The position numbers and the translations under genes are program-made. From contig NZ_CP034170.1 in NCBI RefSeq assembly GCF_003860405.1, positions 2,170,001 to 2,234,000 on the forward strand: 64,000 bases of DNA, in the 5' to 3' direction. The stretch is from Nakamurella antarctica. Its GTDB lineage: Bacteria > Actinomycetota > Actinomycetes > Mycobacteriales > Nakamurellaceae. The notes beneath the pieces were generated by a model, which saw only the letters and a program-made list of their open reading frames with translations, did not search any database and was not told the origin of the DNA. This document shows positions 37,618-46,084 of this stretch, piece by piece (position 1 is the stretch's first letter; each line of letters starts with the position of its first letter).

Positions 37618-39036
37618 ATGACCGAGACCGTTAGAGGCGCGATCTACGCCCGAATCAGCAGTGACGCCGAAGGGTTCGGACTCGGTGTGCAACGACAGAC
37701 CGACGACTGCAGGTCCGCTGCATTGAAGCGAGGCTGGAAAGTCGAAACCATCTACACCGACAACGATGTCAGCGCCACGCGGTCAAAGGTCCGCCCCGAG
37801 TATCAGCGGATGCTGGCCGATATTGCTGCAGGCCGCATCACCGGCGTGATCGTCTGGGACGTGGACCGGCTGACCCGCACACCGCGCGAGCTAGAGGACA
37901 TAATCGACCTTGCCGACCGTCAGGGACTCTCGCTGGCGAGCGTAGGAGGAGAGATTGACCTATCGACGCCGCAGGGCAGGATGACCGCCCGAATCAAAGG
38001 CACCGTGGCAAGGCACGAGACAGAGCAGCAATCCCGACGACTACGGCGCAAGTTCCAAGAGAGAGCCGAAGCTGGGAAGCCACACAGCTTTGCCGCCTAC
38101 GGTTACCGGCGTATCAACGAGTTTGACGACCGAGGACACCGCGTCAACACCCGCGACGAGCTAGACCAGGAGCAGGCCGCAATCGTCAGGCAGGCAGCAC
38201 GGTTGCTACTCGCTGGGCAGTCGCTCCGCGCGGTGACGACAGAGCTAAACACGCAGGGTGCGTTATCGCCACGAGGTAAGCCGTGGGCAAGCGCAACGCT
38301 GAAACAGATCATGGTCCGAGATCGCAATGCTGGCCTACGCACTCACCGAGGCGAGATCATCGGCAAGGGACAGTGGCCGCCGATCTATGACGAAGGCACC
38401 CACGACCGGGTAGTCGCACTCCTGACCGACCCGAGCAGGCGCACGAATAAAGGCACCGCCCGCAAACATCTGCTCACCGGCCTGGCGCGTTGTGGTCTAT
38501 GCGCCGGACCCATGGTCGTGAACATCGGCAGGGTGACAGCGGACGGCAGACAACCCTCCGCCTATACCTGCCAGCAATGCACCCGCATACGCCGCAAACA
38601 GTCCGCAGTCGATGAAGTAGTAGAAGGCGTGATGATCGCCCGACTGACTAAGCCCGATGCCCTGAGCGTCCTTGCGGCTGGAGATCCCGAGGAAGCCGAA
38701 CGAGCCGCCGCTGAAATGGCCGCGCTGGGCGCAAGGCTGGAGCTGGCCGCCGACGAATATGCCGAAGGCAATCTGACCGGCCCACAGTTGAAACGAATCA
38801 CCGCGAACCTACGCCCGAAGATTGAAGGGCTGAAGTCGGTTGTCAGTTCGCACTCCCCCGCGCCGGGATTGCTGGATCTCGTGGGAGACAAAGCACTAGA
38901 GCGCTGGCACCTTGCGCCGCTGGAGGTCAAGCGGACCGTAATCGACCTATTGGCGACTGTAACGATCATGCCGACGGGATCTGGCAAACGGTTCGACCCT
39001 GAGCTGATCAAAATCGAATGGAAAGCGAATGGTTAA
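37618..39036 (+). CDS. Large serine recombinase (integrase)
   Basis: The 472-residue protein has the resolvase domain first (YARISSD with nucleophile Ser14; LGVQRQTDDC; VWDVDRLTR; GEIDLSTPQGRMTARI). A recombinase domain follows (about 180-290), then a zinc ribbon (CGLCAGP ... CQQC), and a coiled-coil-like C-terminal part. It should integrate and excise the element between attP and the tadC site. phiRv1 integrase has the same layout and nearly the same length (469). Confidence 0.95.
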   Translation: MTETVRGAIYARISSDAEGFGLGVQRQTDDCRSAALKRGWKVETIYTDNDVSATRSKVRPEYQRMLADIAAGRITGVIVWDVDRLTRTPRELEDIIDLADRQGLSLASVGGEIDLSTPQGRMTARIKGTVARHETEQQSRRLRRKFQERAEAGKPHSFAAYGYRRINEFDDRGHRVNTRDELDQEQAAIVRQAARLLLAGQSLRAVTTELNTQGALSPRGKPWASATLKQIMVRDRNAGLRTHRGEIIGKGQWPPIYDEGTHDRVVALLTDPSRRTNKGTARKHLLTGLARCGLCAGPMVVNIGRVTADGRQPSAYTCQQCTRIRRKQSAVDEVVEGVMIARLTKPDALSVLAAGDPEEAERAAAEMAALGARLELAADEYAEGNLTGPQLKRITANLRPKIEGLKSVVSSHSPAPGLLDLVGDKALERWHLAPLEVKRTVIDLLATVTIMPTGSGKRFDPELIKIEWKANG

Positions 39037-39421
39037 GAGGCAGAAGGTCACCATCATCTGCAACGCCAAATCCCACGAAGGAAACGAAGTCTACGTGGAC
39101 CGGCTCATGGTGACTCACTATGCGCCACGCCCGTGGGCCGGTGCCTTCGGTTCGCCGTACTCAGTACCGATGTATGGCGACACCACACACCTGGACGCCG
39201 CCGACCAAACACTCAGCGAGAGTCAGATATTCGGGAGCAGCGAGCGAGCACCCGATCAGGAGCTAAGTAAGCGAATCACGAGGAGGCGCACGACGTTTCG
39301 CTGCAAATTATGCGGATTGAACGTGCAAGTGAGGGAAGAAAAACTCGACAAACTGATGGCGAGTCTGGAAGCCCTAAAAATTGACACCGTGACCCTAACC
39401 ACTCTTGCTGCTATCCTATGA
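39029..39421 (+). CDS. Hypothetical phage-element protein with a C-terminal Cys pair
   Basis: The 130-residue protein overlaps the integrase gene by 8 nt. It contains FRCKLCGLNVQVREEKL near the end, a half zinc ribbon. I do not recognise the family. Confidence 0.65.
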   Translation: MVKRQKVTIICNAKSHEGNEVYVDRLMVTHYAPRPWAGAFGSPYSVPMYGDTTHLDAADQTLSESQIFGSSERAPDQELSKRITRRRTTFRCKLCGLNVQVREEKLDKLMASLEALKIDTVTLTTLAAIL

Positions 39422-39522
39422 AGCAGTGGGCGAGTAGTAGCGCCCACTCTGGCCTAAATCTTTAACTGGACTACTTCACTCAAGTCGGTCATCGCCGGCA
39501 GGTTCACCCTGCCCTGGAGACG

Positions 39523-39753
39523 ATGATGACGACCGAATCCCCAAACTGGCGTTCGCTCCGCGCGAGCGTTGCATCTCTCACGAGATCTCGAAAGCCGGAC
39601 GATCCCGCATTACTGGACGCCCGCCGCAACCTCCGCACCGAACGGCTTGCTGACTATATCCGCGAGACCGTAGACGCAGCACCACCTTTGACTCAGGATC
39701 AGCGCGACCGTCTGGCCGTCTTGCTCCGAGGCGGTGCATCTGATGCTTCCTGA
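39523..39753 (+). CDS. Small conserved protein of actinobacterial integrated elements
   Basis: The 76-residue product contains LDARRNLRTERLADYIRETV and APPLTQDQRDRLAVLL, a pattern often seen upstream of replication genes in actinobacterial integrated elements. Function unknown. Starts at 39523 and 39526 are equivalent. Confidence 0.7.
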   Translation: MMTTESPNWRSLRASVASLTRSRKPDDPALLDARRNLRTERLADYIRETVDAAPPLTQDQRDRLAVLLRGGASDAS

Positions 39754-40291
39754 AAACAGAAAAGGCACCCCGGCGAAGGGTGCCCAATCCGAAAACTTAG
39801 CTGACGAAGCCACTTTCAACGATAGCGATTATTTCGCGCTCGTGGCCGAGGCCGAGAAGGGTTACGTCCTCGCACTGTTCCAAGTGCCGATCTCGCAAGT
39901 CGTCAATCTGGCGACCATCCCGGAACCGGGATTCTTCCAAGACCCGTTATGCGGCATGGCTTATCTGGCAATTGTTTCGACGTTCGCCGCTGGAATCCAG
40001 CCCGATCTGGTGACCGTCGCTGAAACCATCCGCCGCGAGTCAATCGAGATCCCCGAAGTCCTACGGTCACGACTGATTCCCTGGATCGCTCATCTGGCCG
40101 TACACGCCCCGGTGCCGACGGCGTGCCAGTTCTACCGCGATCTGGTGAGGCATTACCGCCGAGCAGCAATGGTCACCGCTGCAGGCGAGCGACTGATCCG
40201 CGCAGCACGGACCCTAGCACCGGAGGATCTGCCAGTTGTATCGGAGATCGTCTCAACTGACTTACTGGCGATCTTTGCGGTGACGAAATGA
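39743..40291 (+). CDS. DnaB N-terminal-like protein
   Basis: The protein (182 residues from the ATG at 39743) has a helical domain like the N-terminal domain of replicative helicases (DPLCGMAYLAIVSTFAAG ... DLVTVAETIRRE ... CQFYRDLVRHYRRA). No helicase domain follows. It overlaps the preceding gene by 11 nt and the DUF3631 gene by 4 nt. A role in replication of the excised element together with the ATPase is inferred. Confidence 0.7.
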   Translation: MLPENRKGTPAKGAQSENLADEATFNDSDYFALVAEAEKGYVLALFQVPISQVVNLATIPEPGFFQDPLCGMAYLAIVSTFAAGIQPDLVTVAETIRRESIEIPEVLRSRLIPWIAHLAVHAPVPTACQFYRDLVRHYRRAAMVTAAGERLIRAARTLAPEDLPVVSEIVSTDLLAIFAVTK

Positions 40292-41658
40292 CCGGCAACT
40301 TTGCGCCGGATGCGCCGTCCGCGCCGGATGCGCCGGTTACTTTCCGACCCCCTAGTCAAACCGGCGCACCGCTCCTGGAGGAGGTTCGCCAGTGGTTCGC
40401 GACCTACATCTGCACCATGACCGAGGCCGACCTGGACCTGCTCACGTTATGGGCCGTGCACACTCACGTTGCGACCGAGACCTACACCACCCCAAGACTC
40501 CTGATCGACTCTCCGGTCCCTGGCTCCGGTAAGACGACCGTGCTGGAGCACCTGAGCCGCTTGTGTCTCAACGCGGTGCAAATGGCGTCGTTATCGTCGC
40601 CAGCGTTACTCGTTCGGATGCTCGACGTGGGAATGCGAACGATCCTTATTGACGAAGCCGACCGAAGCCTTAACCCGGCGAAGGAGGGTATCGCTGAGCT
40701 GTACGCGGTATTGAACACAGGTTACAAAAAAGGTGGATCAAGGCCGGTGCTTGTGCCCGTCAAAGGTGGCTCCTGGGAAGCGCAAGAAATGAGCACGTTC
40801 TCCCCCGTTGCCATGGCCGGCAACGCGCCACAGTTGCCAGACGACACCCGCGAGCGCGTGATCCGCGTCCTCCTCCTGCCCGACGTCCTGGGCGTCGTGC
40901 AGGAAAGCGACTGGGAACTTATCGACGACCCCGCGAAGGAACTAGGCGCACGAATAGTCGCCTGGACAGATGAGGTTCGAGACTTCATCCGAGCCAATAG
41001 GCCGCCGCTGCCCGAGATCGTCAAGGGCCGCGCCCGCGAGCGCTGGTCACCACTCATGCGGGTTGCTACCGCTGCAGGAGGCCGCTGGCCCGAGGCAGTG
41101 CGACAACTGGCAATCCACGATGTCGAACGAATCCAACTCGAACGGGAGGAGGGCATCGTGCAGGAAAAGCCCGCCATCGCCTTACTCCAACACACAATCA
41201 ACATCTGGCCCGAGGAAAAGAACTTCATCTCCACCGCATCTTTGATCGACCGCCTGATCCAAAATCACCCGAAAACATGGGGAGCAGAATCCGCGTTCGG
41301 TAAGCCACTGACAGCGCAGCGGCTCGGCAAGATGCTCGTTACATCGTTCAACGTGCACTCAATCCGACCTGACCGGGAAGGCCCACGCGGATACTCCAAA
41401 GTGAGTTTCGAGAAGGTCTGGCGAGGTATGGGAATCACCCGCGCCGGTTCGGATGACCCTCTCAAAGTAACCGGCGCAAGTGGCGCGACCGGTGCAAGTG
41501 GCGCAGAAACAGCGCAACTGGAGATCCCCGACCCGTTAGTTATTCCTGAGCCGATCGCCGCGTTCGTGTGCACGATCTGTCGCTCCGAGACGGCGTTCAC
41601 GCTGCAGAAAACCGATGCCGGTATGGCTTGCCGCAAGTGCCACGGAGCGAACCGGTGA
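40288..41658 (+). CDS. DUF3631 ATPase (Rv1582c-like)
   Basis: The 456-residue protein has Walker A SPVPGSGKTT (about residues 75-84), Walker B TILIDEAD (about 118-125), and sensor-like GNAPQLPDDTRERV. The DUF3631 domain spans roughly residues 180-390, and a C-terminal zinc ribbon (CTICR ... CRKCHG) follows. phiRv1 and other actinobacterial elements carry the same gene in the same place, where it is thought to serve replication. It starts at an ATGA overlap. The tail before the zinc ribbon has a GASGATGASGA repeat. Confidence 0.88.
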   Translation: MTGNFAPDAPSAPDAPVTFRPPSQTGAPLLEEVRQWFATYICTMTEADLDLLTLWAVHTHVATETYTTPRLLIDSPVPGSGKTTVLEHLSRLCLNAVQMASLSSPALLVRMLDVGMRTILIDEADRSLNPAKEGIAELYAVLNTGYKKGGSRPVLVPVKGGSWEAQEMSTFSPVAMAGNAPQLPDDTRERVIRVLLLPDVLGVVQESDWELIDDPAKELGARIVAWTDEVRDFIRANRPPLPEIVKGRARERWSPLMRVATAAGGRWPEAVRQLAIHDVERIQLEREEGIVQEKPAIALLQHTINIWPEEKNFISTASLIDRLIQNHPKTWGAESAFGKPLTAQRLGKMLVTSFNVHSIRPDREGPRGYSKVSFEKVWRGMGITRAGSDDPLKVTGASGATGASGAETAQLEIPDPLVIPEPIAAFVCTICRSETAFTLQKTDAGMACRKCHGANR

Positions 41659-41843
41659 CCCGCCAGCGACCGACCGAGGCGACCCTAGTTAGCGCCATAA
41701 GCCCGACCGGCGAGGTCGCCTATTGCCGCTGGTTTATCCACCACGACGCCGCGTCCGCGAGAGCCGAGGAGCTAGCCCGCCGTGGGTTAGAAGTCTCGGT
41801 GAGCAGCACCGCCGCCGACTGGCGACCGGCGGTGACCCGGTGA
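41655..41843 (+). CDS. Small phage-element protein
   Basis: 62 residues starting at a GTG that overlaps the ATPase stop (GTGA). The core reads GEVAYCRWFIHHDAASARAEE. No family recognised. The coupled position in the operon supports a real gene. Confidence 0.6.
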   Translation: MTRQRPTEATLVSAISPTGEVAYCRWFIHHDAASARAEELARRGLEVSVSSTAADWRPAVTR

Positions 41844-42145
41844 GCTTCCCGGTCCCGATTAGGCCAACCGCCCGAGCTGCCTGGGCCGTGCTGCAGTCAG
41901 TGCTGGCCGACGTCGAATGGCGCGTGCCCTGCTCGGCTGATCCTTGCCAGTGGGATACCGACGGAGCGTCCGAGGAGCAGCGGGAAGTCGCCGCGTCCAA
42001 GTGCTGGCCGTGCCCCGCGATCACGCAATGCGGTGCGTTCGCTGGAGCCAACCGAGAAGTGCACGGCATCTGGGCAGGGCACGACAGAAGCAAATTACAG
42101 GGCCGCAAGGCCGCCAAAACTAAGCGCACCGAGGAGACGAAATGA
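41840..42145 (+). CDS. WhiB-like iron-sulfur regulator
   Basis: The 101-residue product has four Cys in WhiB-like spacing (a first Cys in VPCSADP, then CWPCPAITQC) followed by HGIWAGHDRSK, the G[VI]W turn, and a basic tail KLQGRKAAKTKR. WhiB proteins bind a 4Fe-4S cluster and the main sigma factor. Phage-borne copies often modify host transcription. An extra Cys lies in DPCQW. It starts at a GTGA overlap. Confidence 0.85.
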   Translation: MSFPVPIRPTARAAWAVLQSVLADVEWRVPCSADPCQWDTDGASEEQREVAASKCWPCPAITQCGAFAGANREVHGIWAGHDRSKLQGRKAAKTKRTEETK

Positions 42146-42375
42146 GAAAAAGATCGACCCAACAAACCGCGCAAGTCCGGGTGATCGGACACCGCCACAA
42201 GTGGGCCGCGTTCGTTGCCGTGAGAGCTGGCGAGGAGGAGGTTCGCGTGCGATGGATTCACCGGCCAACTGACGATAGCTGGCGATGCGACGTGCACGGC
42301 GCATCCCGAGATCCGATCTGCCTGCACAGTTTCGCCGCGTCCGAAGCCGCAACCTATTCACTGGAGCTCAAATGA
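42142..42375 (+). CDS. Small phage-element protein
   Basis: 77 residues starting at an ATGA overlap with whiB. Basic N-terminus (RKRSTQQTAQVRVIGHRHKW), then a WRCDVHGASRDPICLH segment with two Cys and two His that might bind a metal. Family not recognised. Confidence 0.6.
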   Translation: MRKRSTQQTAQVRVIGHRHKWAAFVAVRAGEEEVRVRWIHRPTDDSWRCDVHGASRDPICLHSFAASEAATYSLELK

Positions 42376-42704
42376 CAGTCACCCCGAACTACATGCTCGT
42401 TGACGACGACGGCGCGCCGCTGGGCATGGTGGACCCCGAAGCGATCAGCACCGCTGGCGCTCGGCTCGCGTTCGAGTTCGCAAACGCTTGCGACGACCAG
42501 GACGCCCTCAACCAGATCACCGCCCGCTACATCACGGAAGCCGGACCCGCAGGTTTCGGATACGTCGCTACCGCCGCGCTGAGCATCATCACCACCGTCG
42601 TGCTGTCCGGCGTCCTGGCCGTCACCGACGCGCTCGGCACCGATATGCGGACCGGAATCAAAGCACTGGCCGAAGGCCGCGACCCGAACGAGGAGACCAA
42701 ATGA
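42372..42704 (+). CDS. Small phage-element protein with one hydrophobic helix
   Basis: 110 residues, ATGA start overlap. An acidic N-terminus is followed by a hydrophobic helix (VATAALSIITTVVLSGVLAV, residues about 65-84), so it may be a membrane protein. Function unknown. Confidence 0.6.
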   Translation: MTVTPNYMLVDDDGAPLGMVDPEAISTAGARLAFEFANACDDQDALNQITARYITEAGPAGFGYVATAALSIITTVVLSGVLAVTDALGTDMRTGIKALAEGRDPNEETK

Positions 42705-42925
42705 CAACCGACCCAAGCGACCCCGTTGCCGAGTTCCGCCGCCTAGTGGCCGGAAGGAAACTAACCGTCATCTTCCCCGGAGATCTGGTGGAGATAGACG
42801 GATTCCCGGACGGCATGACCGCAAACCGCGTCCTGGAGACCACCGCCGACGCCGACGGCAACTTACTGCCGATCTGGGAAGAAACCGAGAACTACATCAG
42901 CACCACACAAACCGAGGAGATCTGA
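42701..42925 (+). CDS. Small acidic phage-element protein
   Basis: 74 residues, ATGA start overlap. Acidic, soluble, family not recognised. It is the last link of a chain of overlapping genes that starts at 39523. Confidence 0.6.
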   Translation: MTTDPSDPVAEFRRLVAGRKLTVIFPGDLVEIDGFPDGMTANRVLETTADADGNLLPIWEETENYISTTQTEEI

Positions 42926-42926
42926 A

Positions 42927-43397
42927 ATGCCAGAGAACACCACCACCGAAATAGTCACCGCCGAAGTCGTCACCGAGCTACCGGAGCCGATCGAACAAGA
43001 CCAGCTCGACACCGACGACCAGGACACCGACGCCGACACCGCGAAGGCAGGAGCCGAGGCCGCGAAGTATCGGGCACGCCTACGGGCCACCGAAGCGGAG
43101 CGCGACGGACTGGCAACCCGGTTGGAAGCGTTGCAGCGCAGCGAGATAACCCGGCTGGCCTCAAAGGAATTACTACAGGGCGAAGCGATCTGGGCAAGCG
43201 GTAAAACCGTGGCCGACCTGATCGACGACGACGGGAACATCGACCGCGAAAAGGTCAAGGCAGCCGCGACCGAAGCCGCCGAAAGGTTCGGACTCAAACC
43301 AGCCCTCACGTGGCCGAGGTCCGACCCATCACAAGGTGCGACGGGCAACCAGGTCGGCCGTGGCGAAAGTAGCTGGCAGAAGATCTTGGCGCAGTAG
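42927..43397 (+). CDS. Scaffold-like phage protein
   Basis: The 156-residue product is acidic and Glu/Ala-rich with a long helix (EAAKYRARLRATEAERDGLA) and ends in a Gly/Ser-rich tail. This is the usual look of head scaffolding proteins, and it lies just before the capsid gene as scaffolds do. The assignment rests on composition and position. Confidence 0.65.
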   Translation: MPENTTTEIVTAEVVTELPEPIEQDQLDTDDQDTDADTAKAGAEAAKYRARLRATEAERDGLATRLEALQRSEITRLASKELLQGEAIWASGKTVADLIDDDGNIDREKVKAAATEAAERFGLKPALTWPRSDPSQGATGNQVGRGESSWQKILAQ

Positions 43398-43407
43398 GCC
43401 CCAGAGT

Positions 43408-43458
43408 CAAACGATGGAGCAGGTTATCCGCAAGGACGACCTGCTCCATTGTCGTTTG
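43408..43458. promoter_or_regulatory. Long hairpin between the scaffold-like and capsid genes
   Basis: CAAACGA-TGGAGCAGGT (43408-43424) pairs with ACCTGCTCCA...TCGTTTG (43439-43458) with a three-base bulge. There is no T-run. It may trim or stabilise mRNA between the scaffold and capsid genes, or attenuate transcription. Confidence 0.6.
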
Positions 43459-43614
43459 CGATATGCTTGACCTGGTACGGATGCCGGATCTTGATGGTCC
43501 GCCCGTCCCACGAAGCCCCTGGAGGGCAACGCGTTCGGCCTGGAGCCGCCGCGAGGATAGTTCCCCAATTCCTCAAGGCGCGCAATGCCGCGCCGAGCAC
43601 ACACTGGAGTCACA

Positions 43615-44445
43615 ATGACTTTGTACAGCCCCCAAGCAAACGGATCGTTTCTGCCCTTCGACGTCGGCGCACTGATCGTCCAGCCCGTCACCACCGAATC
43701 CATTGCCACCCGAATCTCCACAGTCGTCAAGACCGGCGCGCAGACGTTCCGAATCCCCATCGTGAGCGCCGACCCCACCGCAGCGTGGACCGCCGAAGGC
43801 GCCGAGATCGCCCCGTCAGATCCCACTCTCACCGAGCTGATCGTCACCCCGAAGAAGCTGGCCGGATTGACCGTCATCAGCAACGAGCTGGCCCACGACT
43901 CCAGCCCTGAAGCCGCGAAGGTCGTAGGCGACGGACTGGCCCGAGACCTGGCCCGCAAAATTGATGCCGCATTCTTCGCTGCCACCACCGTGAACGGTCC
44001 AAGTGGCGTCAAGTCCCTGACCACCACCGTCGTCAGTGCGGGTGGAAACTGGAGCAACGTAGACCCGTTCACCGAAGCGCAGTACGCCGCCGAAGGAGCT
44101 GGCACCACTATCACCGCATTCGTGGCGAATCCTGCCGACGCGTTGTTGCTGGCAAAGCTGAAGGCCGCGACCGCGAGCAACCTCAACTTGCTACAGCCCG
44201 ACCCGACACAGGCCGGACGCCGCACCATCGGCGGCGTGCCGCTCTACATCAGCACCGCCGTCACCGTCGGCGAAGTCTGGGCAATCCCGCAAGACCGCGC
44301 ATTCGTCGTGATCCGCGAGGACGCAACAGTCACGGCTGACAGCAGTGTGTTCTTCACGAGCGACCGCGTTGCCGTCCGAGCAACGTTGCGTGTTGGGTTC
44401 GCCTTCCCTCAACCGCTTGGCCTGGTGAAGATCACCAAGGTCTAG
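43615..44445 (+). CDS. HK97-fold major capsid protein
   Basis: The 276-residue product has the HK97 capsid pattern: RIPIVSADPTAAWTAEGAE (E-loop side), KLAGLTVISNELAHDS, GLARDLARKIDAAFF (spine helix), and IGGVPLYISTAVTVGEVW near the end. It has no N-terminal scaffold (delta) domain, in keeping with a separate scaffold-like gene upstream. The ATG at 43615 has GGAG 6 nt upstream and is preferred to the frame opening at 43585. phiRv1 also carries a capsid gene (Rv1576c). Confidence 0.9.
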   Translation: MTLYSPQANGSFLPFDVGALIVQPVTTESIATRISTVVKTGAQTFRIPIVSADPTAAWTAEGAEIAPSDPTLTELIVTPKKLAGLTVISNELAHDSSPEAAKVVGDGLARDLARKIDAAFFAATTVNGPSGVKSLTTTVVSAGGNWSNVDPFTEAQYAAEGAGTTITAFVANPADALLLAKLKAATASNLNLLQPDPTQAGRRTIGGVPLYISTAVTVGEVWAIPQDRAFVVIREDATVTADSSVFFTSDRVAVRATLRVGFAFPQPLGLVKITKV

Positions 44446-44490
44446 CCCTGACTATCTGACCGTGCGTCAAGCTCACCGCTGGCAGGAAGT

Positions 44491-44703
44491 ATGGATGGCG
44501 AGTGGCCTAACCATGGAGCCGCAGTGACCCATCCAGCGCACCGAGGGCAGACCCGACTCAGAGACTTAGAGCGGGTCTGCCTGGTGCAGATCGTGGACCT
44601 TGGCAGCACCCTAGGCGAGGTTCGTTCGTGGCTTAGGGACGACCTGAGACCCCCCCACCCACGGGAGGTGACCGTGACCTGCGGCGACTCCACCCGCTGG
44701 TGA
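44491..44703 (+). CDS. Possible small phage-element protein
   Basis: A 70-residue frame with AGGAAG 5 nt before the ATG, in a 313-bp gap between the capsid and terminase genes. A helical core (RLRDLERVCLVQIVDLGSTL) is plausible, but no family is recognised. It may not be expressed. Confidence 0.35.
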   Translation: MDGEWPNHGAAVTHPAHRGQTRLRDLERVCLVQIVDLGSTLGEVRSWLRDDLRPPHPREVTVTCGDSTRW

Positions 44704-44758
44704 GCTGTCTCAGATCTTTGGCACTGCTCAGCACTCAATTTTCAACCTAGGAGACGAC

Positions 44759-45130
44759 ATGCAAACCCTTGCACCATCTGGTCTGGCCGCTCGAGGCCGG
44801 CAGTTCTGGGAGACCACAAACCAGTCCTACGACCTCACCGAATCCGAGCTGGCCCTGCTCACCGAGACGTGCAGAACGATGGACAACCTCGACGCCCTGG
44901 CCGCCGCGATCAAGTCCGAAGGCGCAATGACCGTTGGATCCACTGGGCAGCTAGTCGTCAATCCGGCGCTCACCGAAGCGCGTGGACAACGGCTGGCCCT
45001 GCACCGACTGATCGCTTCCCTGGCACTGCCTGACATCGACGGGGCGACCGTGAACAAGGCATCCAGCATCCGAGGCAAGACAGCCGCTAAGGCACGCTGG
45101 AATGGTCACGTCAAAGAGAGAGGCGCTTAG
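44759..45130 (+). CDS. P27-type phage terminase small subunit
   Basis: The 123-residue protein resembles P27 small terminases, which recognise packaging sites: GLAARGRQFWETT, LLTETCRTMDNLDAL, NPALTEARGQRLALHRLIASLALP. GGAG lies 6 nt upstream of the ATG. phiRv1 encodes a similar protein (Rv1578c). No large subunit is present, so packaging would need a helper's motor. Confidence 0.75.
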   Translation: MQTLAPSGLAARGRQFWETTNQSYDLTESELALLTETCRTMDNLDALAAAIKSEGAMTVGSTGQLVVNPALTEARGQRLALHRLIASLALPDIDGATVNKASSIRGKTAAKARWNGHVKERGA

Positions 45131-45132
45131 CT

Positions 45133-45495
45133 ATGGCGCGACTACGCGAACCAGAGCAATCGACACCGACCGCCGAATCTGTCCCCGCAGCATTGAAAGA
45201 TCCGATGGGATCGACCGTCTGGCGTCAAACCGCGACCTATGACCGTTGGTGCCGAAAGTATCTTGGCAAAACGATCAAGCTCCACTCCGAGGGCACTTAC
45301 TGGCGCTACGACGCCGCTATGACCGAATGGTGCCGACAGAATGGCCTCATGTCCGAGCGCTTCCCGACGCATGTGGACTATCAACGCGCCAAAGACGCGG
45401 GTATCGGCAAGCTCGGAGCGCTACGCCGAAGCCAACTCAACTGTGAGGACGGCAATTCAGACGCGATCCGATTGGTCCGACCGCCGAAAATCTAA
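45133..45495 (+). CDS. Hypothetical phage-element protein
   Basis: 120 residues, 2 nt after the small terminase gene. Rich in Trp, Arg and Lys (YDRWCRKYLGKTIKLH, RYDAAMTEWCRQNGL). Family not recognised. A DNA- or head-related role is only suggested by position. Confidence 0.65.
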   Translation: MARLREPEQSTPTAESVPAALKDPMGSTVWRQTATYDRWCRKYLGKTIKLHSEGTYWRYDAAMTEWCRQNGLMSERFPTHVDYQRAKDAGIGKLGALRRSQLNCEDGNSDAIRLVRPPKI

Positions 45496-45557
45496 CCCAG
45501 AACGCAGAACGGACCCCGACCGCGTGATGCAGTCAGGGTCCGTTTCGTCGTTTGGTT

Positions 45558-45869
45558 CTACTTGTTCAACTGCCAGCCTAGAAGGTGGTTCGCGAGAGCG
45601 ATATCCTGCTGCAGTTCCACCGCCATGGCCCGATCCATAATCAGGTCTGGCATCTCCAGAAGAATAAGAGCAGGCCCATCTGAAGTCGGCTTCTGGACGT
45701 GATCCTCTCGCCAGTAAATCTCTACATGCTTACCGGCGTAGCCCTCGTGATTACGGTAGAACTCGTCACCATCAAATATCCACTTGTGCTCATCGGGCGG
45801 GATCTGGCACCACGCTGGCTCGGTGTCGTTTGCGGTAGCGGGCGAAGGAATTACTGGAGCCTGATTCAT
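45558..45869 (-). CDS. Hypothetical phage-element protein
   Basis: 103 residues from the ATG at 45869 (a GTG at 45872 is also possible). Acidic, with EIYWREDHVQ and a helical C-terminus (LQQDIALANHLLGWQL). It overlaps the stop of the preceding small gene. These two are the only leftward genes of the element and may belong to a lysogenic transcript. Confidence 0.65.
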   Translation of the reverse strand: MNQAPVIPSPATANDTEPAWCQIPPDEHKWIFDGDEFYRNHEGYAGKHVEIYWREDHVQKPTSDGPALILLEMPDLIMDRAMAVELQQDIALANHLLGWQLNK

Positions 45870-46036
45870 CACGCACCTGCCGCAATCTCTGGTTCTGCTG
45901 CATTGACTACAGGTGGCCGTGCTTTGATCTCCTCAATCTTGGCAATCGCCGCGTCCCGAGCAACCTTGCTGAGATAGACGCGCTCCGCCCTGGTGAGCAC
46001 TGTTCCTGGTGGCAACGGGATTCTAAAGACTGGCAT
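45869..46036 (-). CDS. Small phage-element protein (55 aa)
   Basis: Reads MPVFRIPLPPGTVLTRAERV, then YLSKVARDAAIAKIEEIKAR, and ends in AAGA. GAGAGAGG lies about 7 nt before the ATG. Its TGA overlaps the next ATG by one base (TGATG). Function unknown. Confidence 0.65.
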   Translation of the reverse strand: MPVFRIPLPPGTVLTRAERVYLSKVARDAAIAKIEEIKARPPVVNAAEPEIAAGA

Positions 46037-46084
46037 GGTGCGACCTCTCTCTGGAGCGGCTTAGTTGCCGCATACCGAGAGAAA

